Below are positions 1-11,921 of a DNA stretch of 64,000 nucleotides, piece by piece. Origin of the DNA: Vitellaria paradoxa (lineage: Eukaryota > Streptophyta > Magnoliopsida > Ericales > Sapotaceae); NCBI GenBank assembly GCA_019916065.1, contig CM034241.1, forward strand, positions 20,909,541-20,973,540. Reading direction: 5' to 3'. How positions within the stretch are numbered: the first letter of the stretch is position 1; each line of letters begins with the position of its first letter. Made by a program: the position numbers and the translations under genes. A model generated the notes under the pieces. It searched no databases and was not told where the DNA came from. It saw only the letters and a list, made by a program, of their open reading frames with translations.

Positions 1-1416
1 TTAAAAGCTCTAGACTTGTTATCTTAGTTAGTAGGTGAACCTAAATTAATTTAAACTAATTTTTCAACAACTCAAACTTTTGTTTTAGGTTGTAAATAAA
101 TTAAATATTAATTAAAGAAATTCAATTTAATTTTAAAATGCAAACAAACCATCTACTCTAAATTTTAAAGCGAATAAATCAACTCATAAATTAAATTAAA
201 TAACAAGCATGATACTAAAAGGGTTCTTGATCCAACTTTCAAGTCCGGGTAGTTCACTACTTTACCTTGAGATGTTTTTATTCAAATCTAGATTAGGGTT
301 TAATTCGAAAAGTGTTAAGAATATTTTAATCAAAGGTCAGTACCAGTGATCTCAAGCAGATATGGTTAAAGACCTTTATTTCTGAAGGTTTTTCAAACAA
401 TCAAAACTAGAAGTGAATTCGAAACCTATTTTAATCTTGTTCGAAAGTATGTAAACAATTATATTCAAAAACCCATACCAGTGACTTCAAACGAGTGTGG
501 TTAAAGATTTTCAGTTTCGAATGTTTTCGAAACAAGTTAAAATAAATTTTAATATGGTAGATTCTTACACATGAGCTCTCACAACCCATGCGAAAGGTCT
601 ACGAACACTCCAAGGTTTTTCGTGAACTACCCATTCTTGATCCGTTGAATCAAGAACTAGGGTTTTACGCTAAAACTACTTTAAACATCACAAAAATGAT
701 AAAAGAACATTCCATCATGCGAAAAAGGAATCGAAACAAGAAAAACATTATATTACAAAAGTAAATCGAAATAAATCGAAGTAAATCGAAGTGCAACTTA
801 CAATGTAACTTGGATGTAAAAGAAAAGATGAACAAGTAATGCGAAGACAATGATGAAAACTCCAAAAACGTCCATAAATCCACACGTCCAAGTGTACAAA
901 TCACTCTAAAATTAATCAAAACCTAATCTAACTCTTAATCTAAAGTGTAGTAAATAAAGAGAGGCGTCCCCTTTCATGGCCATGCAATGGGTCCTTATAA
1001 AGATGCAAGGAAACCCTAGAAGAGGAGCTTTCACGCGGCTATTGTAAATCACGGGTGGTCCCGACCATCTGGAGAGGGGGTCGGGACCGTCTGAAGTTTT
1101 GTACTTTCTGTGGTCCTGACCGTCTGGGTGACGGTGGGGACCATCTAGTTTCTTCTTCATTGCTTTCTTTCCTTCTCTTGGTTGGGTCTTTAGGCTAGTC
1201 TTTTCCATCGAAGATGAGGTTCGAACCATGACTTTTTCTTTGTCTTCTTGGCCCTCTCCATAGCTATAAACTTCGACATCCTTGCCCTTTTTCCTACAAA
1301 TAAAACAATAAAAGTATAAGTAACACAATAACACTAAAACTTCAACTTTACTTATTTTAATGCATGAATAAGTGTTGAGTTAGGGAGTTTGTAATTACAC
1401 TTTTTAAGTGTAATCA
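1..1416 (-). mobile_element. Athila-type LTR 'C' (minus strand, cut by the window edge)
   Basis: The + strand end reads ..AAGTGTAATCA at 1416, the complement of the LTR start TGATTACACTT. The sequence tracks the LTRs of element A over its length, including the two 'accagtgatctcaag' units near 340-500. The + strand start resembles the inverse of the D LTR just before its U5 end, so only about 100-200 bp of the LTR should lie beyond the window. A splice-acceptor-like TTTGTAG ends at 1294, 123 nt from the LTR start. It lies within the internal region of element B, so it is younger than B. Whether it is a solo LTR or the 5' LTR of a full element cannot be told here. Confidence 0.85.
993..1001 (-). 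promoter_or_regulatory. Putative TATA box of LTR C
   Basis: The minus strand reads TTTATAAGG followed by ACCCATTGCATGG. The same place in the A LTRs reads TTTTTAAAGACCCATGGG. A GTAAGT donor-like site follows about 200 nt downstream (position 801, minus strand). The role is inferred from position and motif only. Confidence 0.5.
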
Positions 1417-1458
1417 ATATGCATCATGGTTCTCACATTGAGGACAATGTGAATTTTA

Positions 1459-1470
1459 AGTTGGGGGGTA
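1459..1470 (+). other. Internal G-run (second polypurine-like) motif of element B
   Basis: AAGTTGGGGGGTA lies just downstream of 'aggacaatgt', about 1.75 kb before the true polypurine tract. It is nearly the same as the 3' polypurine tract, and the motif with its flanks recurs in A and in both D units. Confidence 0.6.
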
Positions 1471-3208
1471 GGTTCGCATGATGACCTTTTGTGCCAAAAT
1501 TGCAAAATTTTAAAAATTTTTTTAGCGTCTTTAAGCAAAAATACCTGAATTTAGCACATTTGTACCTACATGCCATCCCTTCTTTTTGGTTTGGTTGATT
1601 GTGGAATTGAGTGAGAGAGTGATAAATGAGTTTTGTTCAAGCTTTAATAGGAAACTCAGTTCAAATTGAGTGTGTTATGACTTTGTGCATTTTTTTTTTT
1701 ACTATCATAAAGAAGAGTTTATGTGCTTAGGAGTAGATTTTGTTTAACATTGGTTAATTGAGCATTCTTGGACTAGGTGGAGACTTATACCCCTTAATAC
1801 TGAGCTTTTAAGCCTATTATTCTTTTTCTTGAGGGGTTGCACATAATCACAGCTCTTTTGTTCTTTACTTTGGTTTTCAATGCACCAATTGCATCACACA
1901 CTTGTATGAGTTTCACTTGGCACATTATGAGTTGTTGTAAGCTTTGAACATGATGCTGGGTACTCTTTGCTGTTTTGGGCCTTCTTATCCTTTCCTTGAT
2001 ATGAAATTACCCTAAGAACCAACTTGAAGCCTTTTAATAAAGTGTGTGATATATTTATATATTTTCTTGGTTCCCACCTCATATATTATCTCTTAGCCTC
2101 ATTCACACACTTTAAGCCTTACCCTCACATGTCTTGGGTTGTAAAAGTGCCTCAATGTCAATGACGTGAATGGGGGAGCATATTAGGAGAAAATATTGGG
2201 TGGAGAATTCAGCTTATGTTTTTTCAGTTTAATAAAAAAAAAGAAGAAAAAAGAAAAAAAAAGAAAAAATGAAAAAAAAAAATGAAAAAAAAGAGAGAAA
2301 ACAGAAAAGAAAAAAAAAAGGGGTTTGTCATTCCTTTTTGCTTGTGTAATTTTTGGGACTTGTATATTATTTGCCATATTTGCAATTGTCCCAAAGGTAG
2401 TATTTAGTGTGAATAAGCTTATTGTTGGGATCCTTGTTGGGGTTTAGAAAGGAAATGGGTAGTTCGGGACTTGTGCGCACTTAAGCATATTTATCCTAAG
2501 ACATGTGCTTTGATTTCCATATCCTCCATTGTTAACCATTACCCTTGGCCAAGTTACAACCAAAACAAAAACCTAGTGGATTCTAAGCAAGCAACTCTTG
2601 TATTGTGCATGTAGTGGTCTTATGTAGGTTGTGTAGTGTAATCTCTTACACTTGCATTGGAACATGGTTATGAGCTGTCCACTTTGAATTTATTTCAGTT
2701 CACTCACATATTTGAGGGGTTATGTGCAACTAGGATAGCATTATATGCTAATAGGTATGTGTGAACCCTTGATGAGTGAATTCTTTTATGTGAGTGGTAC
2801 TTTGTGAGCATTTGAAGTCAAAACCTAGTTTCATTTATGCTCTTGCAACCTTGTTGAATGAATGAAACAAATTTGCACACATGCTCTTTCTACTTTGATA
2901 GTCCATGCATTTGTGCTTAGCACTTGGTAATTACACATGATATTTGGGTTTTGTGACTTGTTGGGCTTGAGCTTGATTCATGTTTGATCTTGATTACTTT
3001 TTGACACATTAAGACCATGCCATAAATGTTTATAGGTAGCATCACTGCAAACCCTCACGAGACCTCACTCGTCCACTATGGGGAACCAAAGGGTTTAAAG
3101 GGCTTACTACATGTAGCTAAGTATAGCCGTGTTTCCAATGAAAAGAGAAATAGGATGGTAGTTGCATTTCATTTTAATAAAGGACATTGCTAGGGACTAG
3201 CAATGCTT

Positions 3209-3221
3209 AAGTTGGGGGGTG
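3209..3221 (+). other. Polypurine tract of element B
   Basis: AAGTTGGGGGGTG lies directly before the LTR start TGATTGCACTT. It is the expected plus-strand primer site and is shared in form with A (inverted) and D. Confidence 0.8.
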
Positions 3222-4936
3222 TGATTGCACTTGAAAAGTGCTATTACAAACTCCACTTTTGTATAACTTTTAATACATTTAAGTAGTTTATTTTGAAGAC
3301 TTATCGTTATTTTATCACTTACATGGTTTATTTTATTAATCGCAGGGAAAACGACGAATTAATTGAAGAAGATAGCGATTTTGGTGACTTAGAAGATGGA
3401 GGCAACAATGTGGAGCCAACTTTGTCTAGGATGGCTCAGACTACCCCAAGGATTTAGCTGCGAATGAGGAGCGAAATTGGAGAAACAAAGTTTCTGTGGT
3501 ACGAGCCCCTTGGCGCACGGTCCAGACCACAGTGTGTTGGAGAGCCGCAATCGCAATTTCGTTTTTAGGGTTTAGTGTTATGTTCATTTGAGGGTGGCTA
3601 GACGGCCGACTATGGGGGGACGGCATTACATATTTTTAGCATACTTTAGAGAGTTTAGAGGGTTTTTTTTTTTTGCTCGTGGATGTTTTTACGTGCTTTC
3701 AAAGCTATTATTACATTCGTCTCAGCAGTTGCTATTCAGAGTTTTATTTCAAAGTTGATTTTTGAGTACATTTACTTTCGTTCTTCAGTTTAATAATCTT
3801 GTTTCTTCATCTTATTCATTAGATCCATTAAATATGTCTTCGATGAATGTTTTCGTTTCGTTTACAAGCATGCTAGCGTAGAAACCCTAGTTCTTGATTT
3901 AACGAATCAAGGAAGGGTAGTTTACTCTAATCTATGGGATGTACGTAGACCTTTTGCATAGTTTACGAAAACTCATGCGTAGGGGTCTACAACTTTTGAA
4001 CGTTTGCGTAGACCCTTCACATGGTTTGCGAAAACACATGTGTAGGGATCTACAATTTTTAAACCTAGTTCAGTTCTTTCAAAAGTTTTCGAAAATGAAA
4101 ACCTTTGACTATATTCTTTGTAATCACTGGTAAGGTTTTCGATTAATTTTTTTTTAATAATTTTGAAGAACTAAAAATTCAGATTTTGAATCCTAATTTG
4201 AATTCGTTTATTTCAGAAACATTTGAAAATGAAAATCTTTGACTATATTCTCTGTAATCACTGGTAAAGGTTTTCGATTAAAATTTTCTTAATAATTTTG
4301 GATAAACTAGAAAAATTGGATTTGAATCCGAATTCAAATAGGATTGTTTAAGAACCCTTCCAAAATAGAAGTTTTTGACTATATTCTCTGTAATCACTGG
4401 TAACAAATTTTGATTAAAACTTTCTCAATAATTTTCAAACAAATCCTAATTTAGGTTTTAACGCAAGTATTACAACACATCCCATAGTGAAGACGTAAGC
4501 TACCCGGAATTGATAGTTAGATCAAGGACTTCCTAAATTTATTTCTTATTAATCGAATTGCCTTCGGTTGATTTAATTGAAATGTTTACATTGCAGTTTT
4601 TAGATTAGATTATTTTGAAGCGCATTTAAATTAGGAAAAATCCTTTTAGCTAATATTTAATTCCTTGAAATCAAAAATCAAAAGTTAAATTGCTGAAATT
4701 TTGTTAATAGGTTGTTAAATTGTTTTGATTTGAATTTTAAATTTGCAAAACCCTAGGAATTAGTTTTAATTAATTTTGAAACTTAGTTTACATTCAAATT
4801 TAGGATTTCCACTATAACCTAGAAACTAAATAACGTAGGCTCCCTGTGAATTCGACCTCGGACTTACTGAGTTAAAACTACACCGCACACCCTTGCACTT
4901 GGGGGTTAATTTAGACGCATTTTCTAATAGCGGTCA
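3222..4936 (+). mobile_element. 3' LTR of gypsy element B
   Basis: It is 1715 bp, starts TGATTGCACTTGAAAAGTGC (a hairpin) and ends GCGGTCA. An acceptor-like TTAATCGCAG ends at 3345, 124 nt in. Three diverged tandem units containing 'gactatattct..gtaatcactgg' lie near 4110, 4245 and 4380. U5 hairpins are at 4857-4871 (CTCGG/CTGAG) and 4889-4906 (ACCC/GGGT). The next base, 4937, lies inside the 3' LTR of A, so B inserted into A. The target duplication should be ACAAC or close to it, and its other copy lies outside the window. Confidence 0.9.
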
Positions 4937-5937
4937 ACAACGAAAAGTTAATTAAAATCCAATTTTTAATTCTATTCGAAAGTATTTAAACAACTAGTTA
5001 CGAAAATCCATACCAGTGATCTCAACTGGATATGGTTAAGGATTTTTGCATTTGTAAGTTTTCGAAATAGATAAAAAAGGATTTGTAAAAGGTACATCCC
5101 TTCGCAAGAGGTTTCGCAACCTATTCGAAGGGACGACGAACACCCCTAGGCATTTTTGTAAACTACCCTTTCTTGATTCGTTGAATCAAGATTAGGGTTT
5201 TACGCTATAACTAGTTTAAACATCACAAAAGCAATAAAAGAACACTTAATCATGCAATTCAATAATTGAAATAAACAAAACATTGTATTAAAGAATGAAA
5301 CGAAAATAACTTACAAGGTTTGTGCGTAAAAGAAGAGATGAACTACGAATGCGAAGATGAATAATAAAATGCCAACAATATCCATGAAGAGTCTTCAAGA
5401 ACACAAAAACACTCATAAAAACTCTCTAAAAACTAATCTAAACTTCAATGGAGTTGTAGAAACTTCAAGGGAGACCTCCTCTCATAGCCGTCCCATGGGT
5501 CTTTAAAAAGATGCTGCAAAACCGTTGAAGAGGAGCTTCTCACGCAGCCTTTGTAAAACACGGTGGTCCTGATCATCTGGAGGGGGGGTTGGGACCATAG
5601 AATGCTAATTCTTCATTTTAAGTGCACTGTGGTCCCAACCATCTAGGGGTGACGGTGGGGATCGTTTGGTATCTCTTGCATTGCTTTCCTTCCTCCTTTT
5701 GGTTGGGTCTTTGGGCTAATCTTTTCCATCAAAGATGAGGTTTGAACCATGACTCTTTCTTCATCTGCTTGGCTCTCTCTATAGCAATAAACTTCGACAT
5801 CCTTGCCCTTTTCCCTACAAATAAAATAGTAAAAGTATAAGTAATACAATAACATTAAAACTTCAACTTTACTTATTTAAATGCATAAATAACTGTTGAG
5901 TTAGGGAGTTTGTAATTACGCTTTTCAAGTGTAATCA
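4937..5937 (-). mobile_element. 3' LTR of element A (partial, interrupted by B)
   Basis: It matches 17060-18076 of the 5' LTR. The LTR start lies at 5937 (+ strand ..CAAGTGTAATCA). The acceptor-like TTTGTAG ends at 5815, 123 nt in. The remaining U5-side part is absent at 4936/4937, where the end of LTR B abuts. Confidence 0.9.
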
Positions 5938-5950
5938 CACTCCCCAACTT
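5938..5950 (-). other. Polypurine tract of element A
   Basis: The minus strand reads AAGTTGGGGAGTG immediately before the LTR start TGATTAC. It is one G shorter in the run than in B and D (GGGGAG against GGGGGG). Confidence 0.75.
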
Positions 5951-7650
5951 GAACATTGCTAGTCCCTTAGCAATGCTCTTTATTAAAATGAAATGCATGA
6001 TGTTCTTTATTAAAATGTGATGCAACTACTATCCTATTTCTCTTTTTGTTGGAAACACGCCTACACTTAGCTACGTGTCGCAAACCCTTTAAACCCCTAG
6101 GTTCCCCCTAGTGGATGAGTAAGGTCTCCTGAGGGTTTGCAAATCTACCCACAAAATTCTATGGCGTGGTCTTAATGTGTCAAAGAGTGGTCAAGATCAA
6201 AGATGAATTAAATTTAAGCTCAATAAGTTACAAAATCCAAATATCATGTGTAATTTCCAAGTGCTAAGCAAAAATGTATGGACTATCAAAGTAGAAAAAG
6301 TATATGTGAAAAATTGTTTCATTTATTCAACAAGGTCTCAAGAGCATAAACGGAGCTAAGTTTTGCCTTCAAAAGCTCACAAGATTCCACTTATAGAAAG
6401 AAATTCACTCATTCAAGGGTTCACACATTCCTATTAGCATACAATGCTATCCTAATTGCACATGACCCCATAATATGTGAATGAACTCAAATGGAACTCA
6501 AAGTGGACAGCTCCTAACCATGATTCAATGCATGTGTAAGAAATCACATCTCATAACCTACACAAGATCACTACATGTACAATACAAGAGTTGCTTACTA
6601 AGAATTTACTAGGTCTTTATTTAGGTTGTAACTTGGCTAGGGGTAAGGGCTAACAATGGAGGATAGAAATCAAAACACATGTCATGGGAGAAAGGTGTTC
6701 AAGTGCACAAAACTCCCAACCTACCCAATTCTTCTACTATCCCAAGAAGATTACAACATGAAGCTCAGTCACTAAGTTACAATTGTTGATGGGACATTCT
6801 CAATAATTGTAATAAAATGCCCAAGTCCCGAAAGCAAAAAGGAATGACCATTTTTTTTTTTTTGAACATTCAACACATTAATTCTCATCCCAACATTCTT
6901 CCTCATTTTGTTCTTAAAAGCTTACATTCCCAACCCAAATTCACACTTAGGATTTGAGACACTTTCACAACTCAAGACATGTGAGGGTGAGGCTTAAAGT
7001 GTGTGAATAGGGTTTAAGGGGTATCATGTGAGAGAAGAACCAAGAAGAGAAAAATGTTTATCACACACTTTATTGAAAAGCTTCAAGTTGGCTCCCAGGG
7101 TGATTTATAACCAAGAAATGACAAAAAGGCTCAAAATGACAAAGAAGGCCTAGCATCATTTTCAAAGCTTGCAACAACTCATAATGTGCCAAATAGATAC
7201 TTATGTAAGTGTTTGTGATGTAATTGATGCATTGAAAACCAAGGTGAAGAGCAAAAGAAATGTAAGTATGTTCAACCCCTCAAGAAAAGAATATAAGGCT
7301 CAAAAGCTCACCATAAAGGGGTATAAGTCTTTACCTAGTCCAAAAATGCTCAAGTAACCAATATCCAATAAAATCTACTCCTAAGCACATAAATTTTTCA
7401 CTATGATAGTCCAAAAATGCATAAAGTTATCACACACTCCACTTGAATTATGTTTCCTATTAATGCTTGAACAAAATTCACTTATTACTTTCTCACTCAA
7501 TTCCACAATTAACCGAACCATAAGAGGGTTTAGCATGCTGGTATATAGATGCTAAATTCATATACTTAAGCTCAAACATGCTCAAAATTTGAAAATTTTG
7601 TCAATTTATTTTTTTTTATTATTATCATCATTCTATCATCATGCGAGTGC

Positions 7651-7668
7651 TACCCCCCAACCTAAACC
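7651..7668 (-). other. Internal G-run motif of element A, copy 1
   Basis: The minus strand reads TTTAGGTTGGGGGGTA and is preceded by 'ggacaatgtctgg', the same context as in D (50328-50340) and B (1459-1470). A second copy follows at 7750-7765. Confidence 0.6.
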
Positions 7669-7749
7669 AGACATTGTCCACAATGTTAAAGATAAGAAGC
7701 ATAGGTGAGTATGTAGTGTGCACAATGAGCATGATGATGAAAGAGAACA

Positions 7750-7765
7750 TACCCCCCAACCTAAA
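7750..7765 (-). other. Internal G-run motif of element A, copy 2
   Basis: The minus strand reads TTTAGGTTGGGGGGTAT, about 100 bp upstream of copy 1 in element orientation. Only A has two copies. Confidence 0.5.
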
Positions 7766-7862
7766 TGGAAAAGCGGATGAAGAAACATGAAATAATAAAA
7801 TAAAAGATGAACATAAAGTAAAGAAACATGAAAAATAAGGAAAGTTTAAAGAAGTACCTTGT

Positions 7863-8340
7863 TTAATCTTCACTGGAATCATAATCAGGGTGATATTCAA
7901 AAAGTAGTTGTAAGGAAGTAACAAAAACCTCATCGTGGTCCAACTCGATGTCAACATCACTACCCTCCCCATACTCTGTGTCACTACTCGCATTAGTAAG
8001 GTCGTCATCTAGGGGTGGCATATTGTGGTCAGATAGGGAACTAGTGTCAGATTCAGTGGTGTCTGTGTCTGTGGTATAAGAGGGTGCATCTAACCACTCA
8101 TCAGCTATAGTCACTGCAGCCCATTCCATTTCTAAGAGAAGTTGGAGGTCAACTTCATCCCACCATTGGTCCTCTAATAGGTCAGGTGTGATGTGCATAA
8201 GTGGTGGGAATATAAGTGGTAAGGGTAGTGAATTGCTTTCTAAGAAATAGTCCTTAGGCCACCGATCCCAGTTAACCTCTGAACTCTCAGACTCGCTGCT
8301 CCCACTGGATATAAGGGTTATGACATCCCACTTATGTTTC
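7863..8340 (-). CDS. Small acidic ORF near the 3' end of element A (function unknown)
   Basis: The frame is open from about 8340 down to a stop at 7863. The first methionine is at 8198 and gives 111 residues; upstream in-frame codons reach about 8340 without an ATG that I trust. The protein is strongly acidic, rich in Asp, Glu, Ser and Thr, with runs such as DTDTTESDTSSLSDH and DVDIELDHDEV, and ends DSSED. No known domain is recognised and there is no membrane segment. It lies after the ORF2 remnant and just upstream of the G-run motifs. Because gag, pol and ORF2 are full of breaks while this frame is open, it might be kept open by chance or might be a real accessory protein. Confidence 0.4.
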
Positions 8341-8649
8341 CTACTTATGGTACTAAGTTCCTATTGTTTACATTGATTGTTAGTTGGACCACAGATGGAG
8401 TACCTGTTCTTTGCAAAAAATAGGAAAATAAAATTTAAGAACATAAACAACCCATAAATCAACACAAGGCAACATCCATACATTCAAATAAATAAATAAA
8501 TAAATGGAGATAAAATGGAGAACAAACACAAATTATAAGTATACAAACATCTCATTAGTTAAAAGTGAGTAAAGAGTTTTAGGATTACAAATTAAACAAA
8601 AAGAAAAGTTCACTCCTAAACTCTCAAAGAAAGAAACATAAAGTCCGTC

Positions 8650-9759
8650 ACTGCGGGGGTGGGGGTGGATGGGATTCTCTGAGGTAATCCAAGACACCTT
8701 GCAAGAGGTGGCCTTGAGTTTGCTGGCTTTGGTGAATGCGTAGCAGGAGCTGGTGATTGGCTTCTTGATTCTGCTCCATGACACTAATACGCTTAGCCAA
8801 AGCTCCAATCTGATAAGCTAATTCCGCATTGGTGACCTCCTCTTCATCTTCCTCTTCCTCCCCCTCCTGCTCTTATAGAACATGGGACGGTTCACCCTCT
8901 TCCTTAGACTCTTCTACCCTCCTTTTCTTTGTTGAAATCATGCCTCTGGATTTGACATAGGATGTGATGTTGAATGGTTAAAGTCCCGAGGCTATGGGTA
9001 GATTATCTGTGATATTGGCTCCTTTCTATCTAAAGATCTCTGTGAGTGCTCCTCCAAAGGGTAAGGCTGTTAAAGCTCCCAGATTTTCACAGATATAAGC
9101 TATTTGGTGCCAAATGTATGAGGGTAAATCAATGGTCATCCCCGTTCCAATTGCATAAATGAGTTTTGCTATAAGAGGTGTACAATCAGCATTCATGTTT
9201 TGAGGTAACATGTTGGAGCAAGAGAACATATGTAAGAACTAATATTTGTCTTTTAGCACTGATGCATATTTTCTATATTTTGCAGGCCATTCTTGACCCT
9301 CTTTCACAATCTCTGAAACCACATTAGGAAAGGGTGGAGTACCTATAGCTGGATAGTTGAATTCGGGGTTTTCAATTCTAGGTACTTGGAACACCACCGC
9401 AAAATCATCAAGTGTGAGAGTAATTTCCACCCCCTGACCTAACTAGTGAGTTTTTCTCTACCCCTTTGTCTTATAACTGAATTTTCATTGAAATTGGCAA
9501 AGAATTCCTTAACCAAGTCAACTATACAATAAGCATGGAATTTGGCCACATGCATCCATTGCCTCCTTTCAAAATTCTATTCAAGCATCAATTCCTGACG
9601 ATTGAAATGATCAATTTGCTAGAATCTCTCAATAACTACTGATTTACTGCCCCAAATATTATCATATTTGTGTTCAGCTTCCTCCTTCCAAAATCGGCTT
9701 CTATCATGGGAAGTGGTCCCTAATTGCCTATTTGCAGGTTTTTTAGTTCTTGGGGCCAT
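8650..9759 (-). pseudogene. Athila ORF2 remnant (plant retrotransposon-associated protein)
   Basis: It starts at an ATG at 9759 (MAPRTKKPANRQ) and runs with frameshifts and stops to about 8650. Recognisable stretches are HVAKFHAYCIVDLVKEFF (about 9500-9560), the block ITLTLDDFAVVFQVPRIENP (9380-9430), and IGTGMTIDLPSYIWHQIAYI (9110-9170). A Glu-rich stretch and a coiled-coil-like segment follow (KRISVMEQNQEANHQLLLRI, 8730-8800). This resembles the 'putative plant transposon protein' family found downstream of integrase in Athila elements, at the place of an env-like gene. Its molecular role is not established. Stops at 9248 and 9637 look like C-to-T changes of Gln or Trp codons. Confidence 0.65.
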
Positions 9760-9890
9760 GGGAGCTACACAAAACAACAAATATTCAATGAGTAACTTGG
9801 CAACTCTTATGTCCACACAAGTTTAGTGGCCCGTCCTAATAAAAGACATACATTTCAACCAAAATTGGGCACAATGAGCAATAGGCAATC

Positions 9891-10013
9891 TAGGTGGCCA
9901 TGCAACATCCACCATGAATAAGTTCTCCAAATTCAATTCTCTAGGTGGCCATACAACATCCACCATGGAAGGGTCCAATTAACAAAGTGGGTGGCCATAC
10001 AACATCCACTATG
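9891..10013 (-). repeat. Three short hairpin-forming repeats between integrase and ORF2
   Basis: A unit of about 23 bp beginning GGTGGCCATACAACATCCAC occurs at about 9893, 9942 and 9990. Each can fold through its GGTGG and CCACC arms (third copy: CCACT). They lie in the spacer upstream of the ORF2 start. Confidence 0.6.
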
Positions 10014-10733
10014 GAACAAATTTTTTCATTGAAAATTACAAAATAAAGAGTTGAAAATCAACAATTGAACTCCACTATTGAAGGGTTTTTGAACCCTTGG
10101 ACCCGATTTTGGGAACCACGGGTAGGAAGGCATATGGAGTGAAAAACTTCACTCAAATCAAGTGTGTGCTTCCTATTGCCCTTTAGAAAGCTTCTACTCA
10201 CAAGAAATCCCAATCCTTTGAAGCTAAGAGCTTGGGTTCGAAGGATATGAAATATAGAAGCCATTCATGGCTCAAAACTAATCTACACGACATACCTTAG
10301 ATGAGAAAGCTGAAAACTTGAAGATTAAGAGGTAAGAACTATGGATCCACCATCGGGAAGCTTGATTCTTGAGGGGAAGATCAAAGACCACTGGAAGATT
10401 TGAGAGATTTTGAAGTTCAAAGCACCAAACTAGGGCTTGAAGAGGCCGACCAAGTTTTTATGGGGTTGCAGGGTCCCCACCATGTCGCTAGGGGTCGGGA
10501 CCGTCTGAAGTTTCTCCCACACTGTGGTCCCTCTAATTTGCATTCGGCCACACACTGTGGTCCCAACCGTCTGGATGACGGTCGGGACCGTCTAACATAA
10601 AGTCCACCATTTTTCTAAGCCCTTTTAAACTAACTAAAAAAAAATATCTTGACTCAAAATAAAAATTCTAAATTAGGGACAAAACCTATCCTAATCTACT
10701 ATGATACAACTAAAACCACTTTTTAATCTCATT
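10014..10733 (-). mobile_element. Spacer between integrase and ORF2 of element A
   Basis: No convincing gene is seen. At 10470-10600 it holds several copies of the GGTCCC/GGGACC plus CCGTCTGGATGACGGTC motifs that otherwise mark the LTRs of this family (17700-17800, 5560-5670, 1045-1145). Confidence 0.6.
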
Positions 10734-11920
10734 CTAATTGAAAGATGGGGGATCCAAAAGATCCCATGTTTCAATTTCGGCCACGAAGTTTTCTAAATAC
10801 GGTTTGAGGTGATGGCCATTAACTTTGAAGGTGGTGTTGTTGCATGGGTTGTGAACCTCACACACACCATGCTTTGAAATGGAAATAATCACGAAAGGCC
10901 CACACCATCTAGATTGGAGCTTTCCCGGGGAAAGATGTAACTTTGAATCGTACATTAGAACCTTTTGGCCAACATGGAAAGATTTCCTATGAATATGTTT
11001 ATCATGCAATTCCTTCATCTTTGCCTTGGCAAATTTAGCATTTTTAAAAGCATCATTTCTCATTTCTTCCAGTTTATTTAGTTGAAGCTTTCGAAAAGCT
11101 CCGGCATTATCTATATTCTCATTAAATTGCTGGATTGCCCAATAAGCTCTGTGTTCCATTTCAACGGGTAAGTGACAAGCCTTGCCAAAAACCAAACGAT
11201 AAGGAGACATACCCAAGATGGTTTTATAAGCCGTCCCATACACCCACAATGCATCAACAAGTCTTAAAGACCAATTCTTTCTAATGGGATTGACAGTCTT
11301 CTCAAGTATACCTTTAATCTCCCTATTTGCCAATTCAACTTGGCCACTATTTTGTGGGTGGTAAGCAGTTCCCACTTTATGTGTCACACCATACTTGCGC
11401 ATTAGGATACCGACTAGTTTATTGCAAAAATGCTTACCTCCATCACTAATGATTGCTCGTGACATCCCAAAACAATAAAAGATATGTTCCTTTAAGAACT
11501 TGACCACAACTCAGTGATTGTTGGTGCGAGTGGCAATGGCTTTTACCTATTTGGACACATAATCTATGGCCACTAAAATATACTCATAACCAAACAAATT
11601 AGGAAATGGCCCCATGAAATCTATTCCCCAACAATCAAAAACTTCTAACATGATCATCGGATTTTGGGGCATCTCATTATGCCTAGATAGAGCTCCTAAA
11701 CGTTGGCAACGGTCACATTTGGTGTAGTAGTTATACACATCTTTAAACATGGAAGGCCAATAAAAACTGCTTTGAAGAATCTTAGCGACGGTTTTCTTGG
11801 AAGAAAAATGGCCTCCATAAGCTAAAGCATGACGAAACTCTATAACACTATAACTTTCATTATCGGGAATACATCTCCTCATAATTTGGTCTCGACAATA
11901 TTTGTAAAGGTACGGTTGAT
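10734..11920 (-). pseudogene. Integrase of element A (three in-frame stops)
   Basis: It would insert the cDNA copy into the genome. In order on the minus strand: an HHCC zinc-binding region (FRHALAYGGHF, then CDRCQR), the first catalytic Asp in WGIDFMGPF, the second in ISDGGKHF, and the catalytic Glu in VELANREIK. The C-terminal part contains RWCGPF and [10 protein letters not shown] as in Athila integrases. The frame is broken by a stop replacing Trp after HNFF (about 11909), a stop replacing Trp after AIDYVSK (11547), and a stop replacing Arg at NH*VV (about 11512). All fit G-to-A or C-to-T changes. The last 257 codons (11507-10734) remain open. Confidence 0.9.
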
Positions 11921-11921
11921 C

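Larger units (their letters stand above)
1417..3221 (+). mobile_element. 3' non-coding internal region of gypsy element B
   Basis: There is no coding capacity. Blocks match the 3' regions of D (50290-52150 and 56350-58173) and, on the other strand, of A (5938-7670). Shared blocks include the 'cacattgaggacaatgt' motif, the G-run at 1459-1470, the 'tttggttttcaatgc' block, 'cacacactttaagcct', and the segment around 3050-3110 that contains 'ctcgtccacta'. An A-rich tract lies at 2232-2320 in the same relative place as in D. The region ends in a polypurine tract next to LTR B. Its gag and pol lie outside the window or were displaced by LTR C. Confidence 0.85.
5951..7862 (-). mobile_element. Conserved 3' non-coding region of element A
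   Basis: No gene is visible. On the minus strand it carries the same ordered blocks as B and D, for example around 6060-6140, 6480-6720, 6960-7150 and 7480-7560. A T-rich tract (+ strand, 6850-6863) stands where B and D have A-rich tracts. Two copies of the G-run motif (7651-7668 and 7750-7765) mark its upstream end. Confidence 0.8.

Noticed and set aside
912..1334. A 140-codon frame in LTR C, with shorter versions in the two A LTRs (5643-5855, 17758-17994)
   Set aside because: It starts in the pyrimidine tract before the acceptor-like site and runs through the GC-rich cluster. Similarity only reflects that the LTRs are copies of one family, and two of three are truncated.
7169..7357. Plus-strand frame of 62 codons in the 3' region of A
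   Set aside because: Antisense to the conserved non-coding region, and not kept in B or D.
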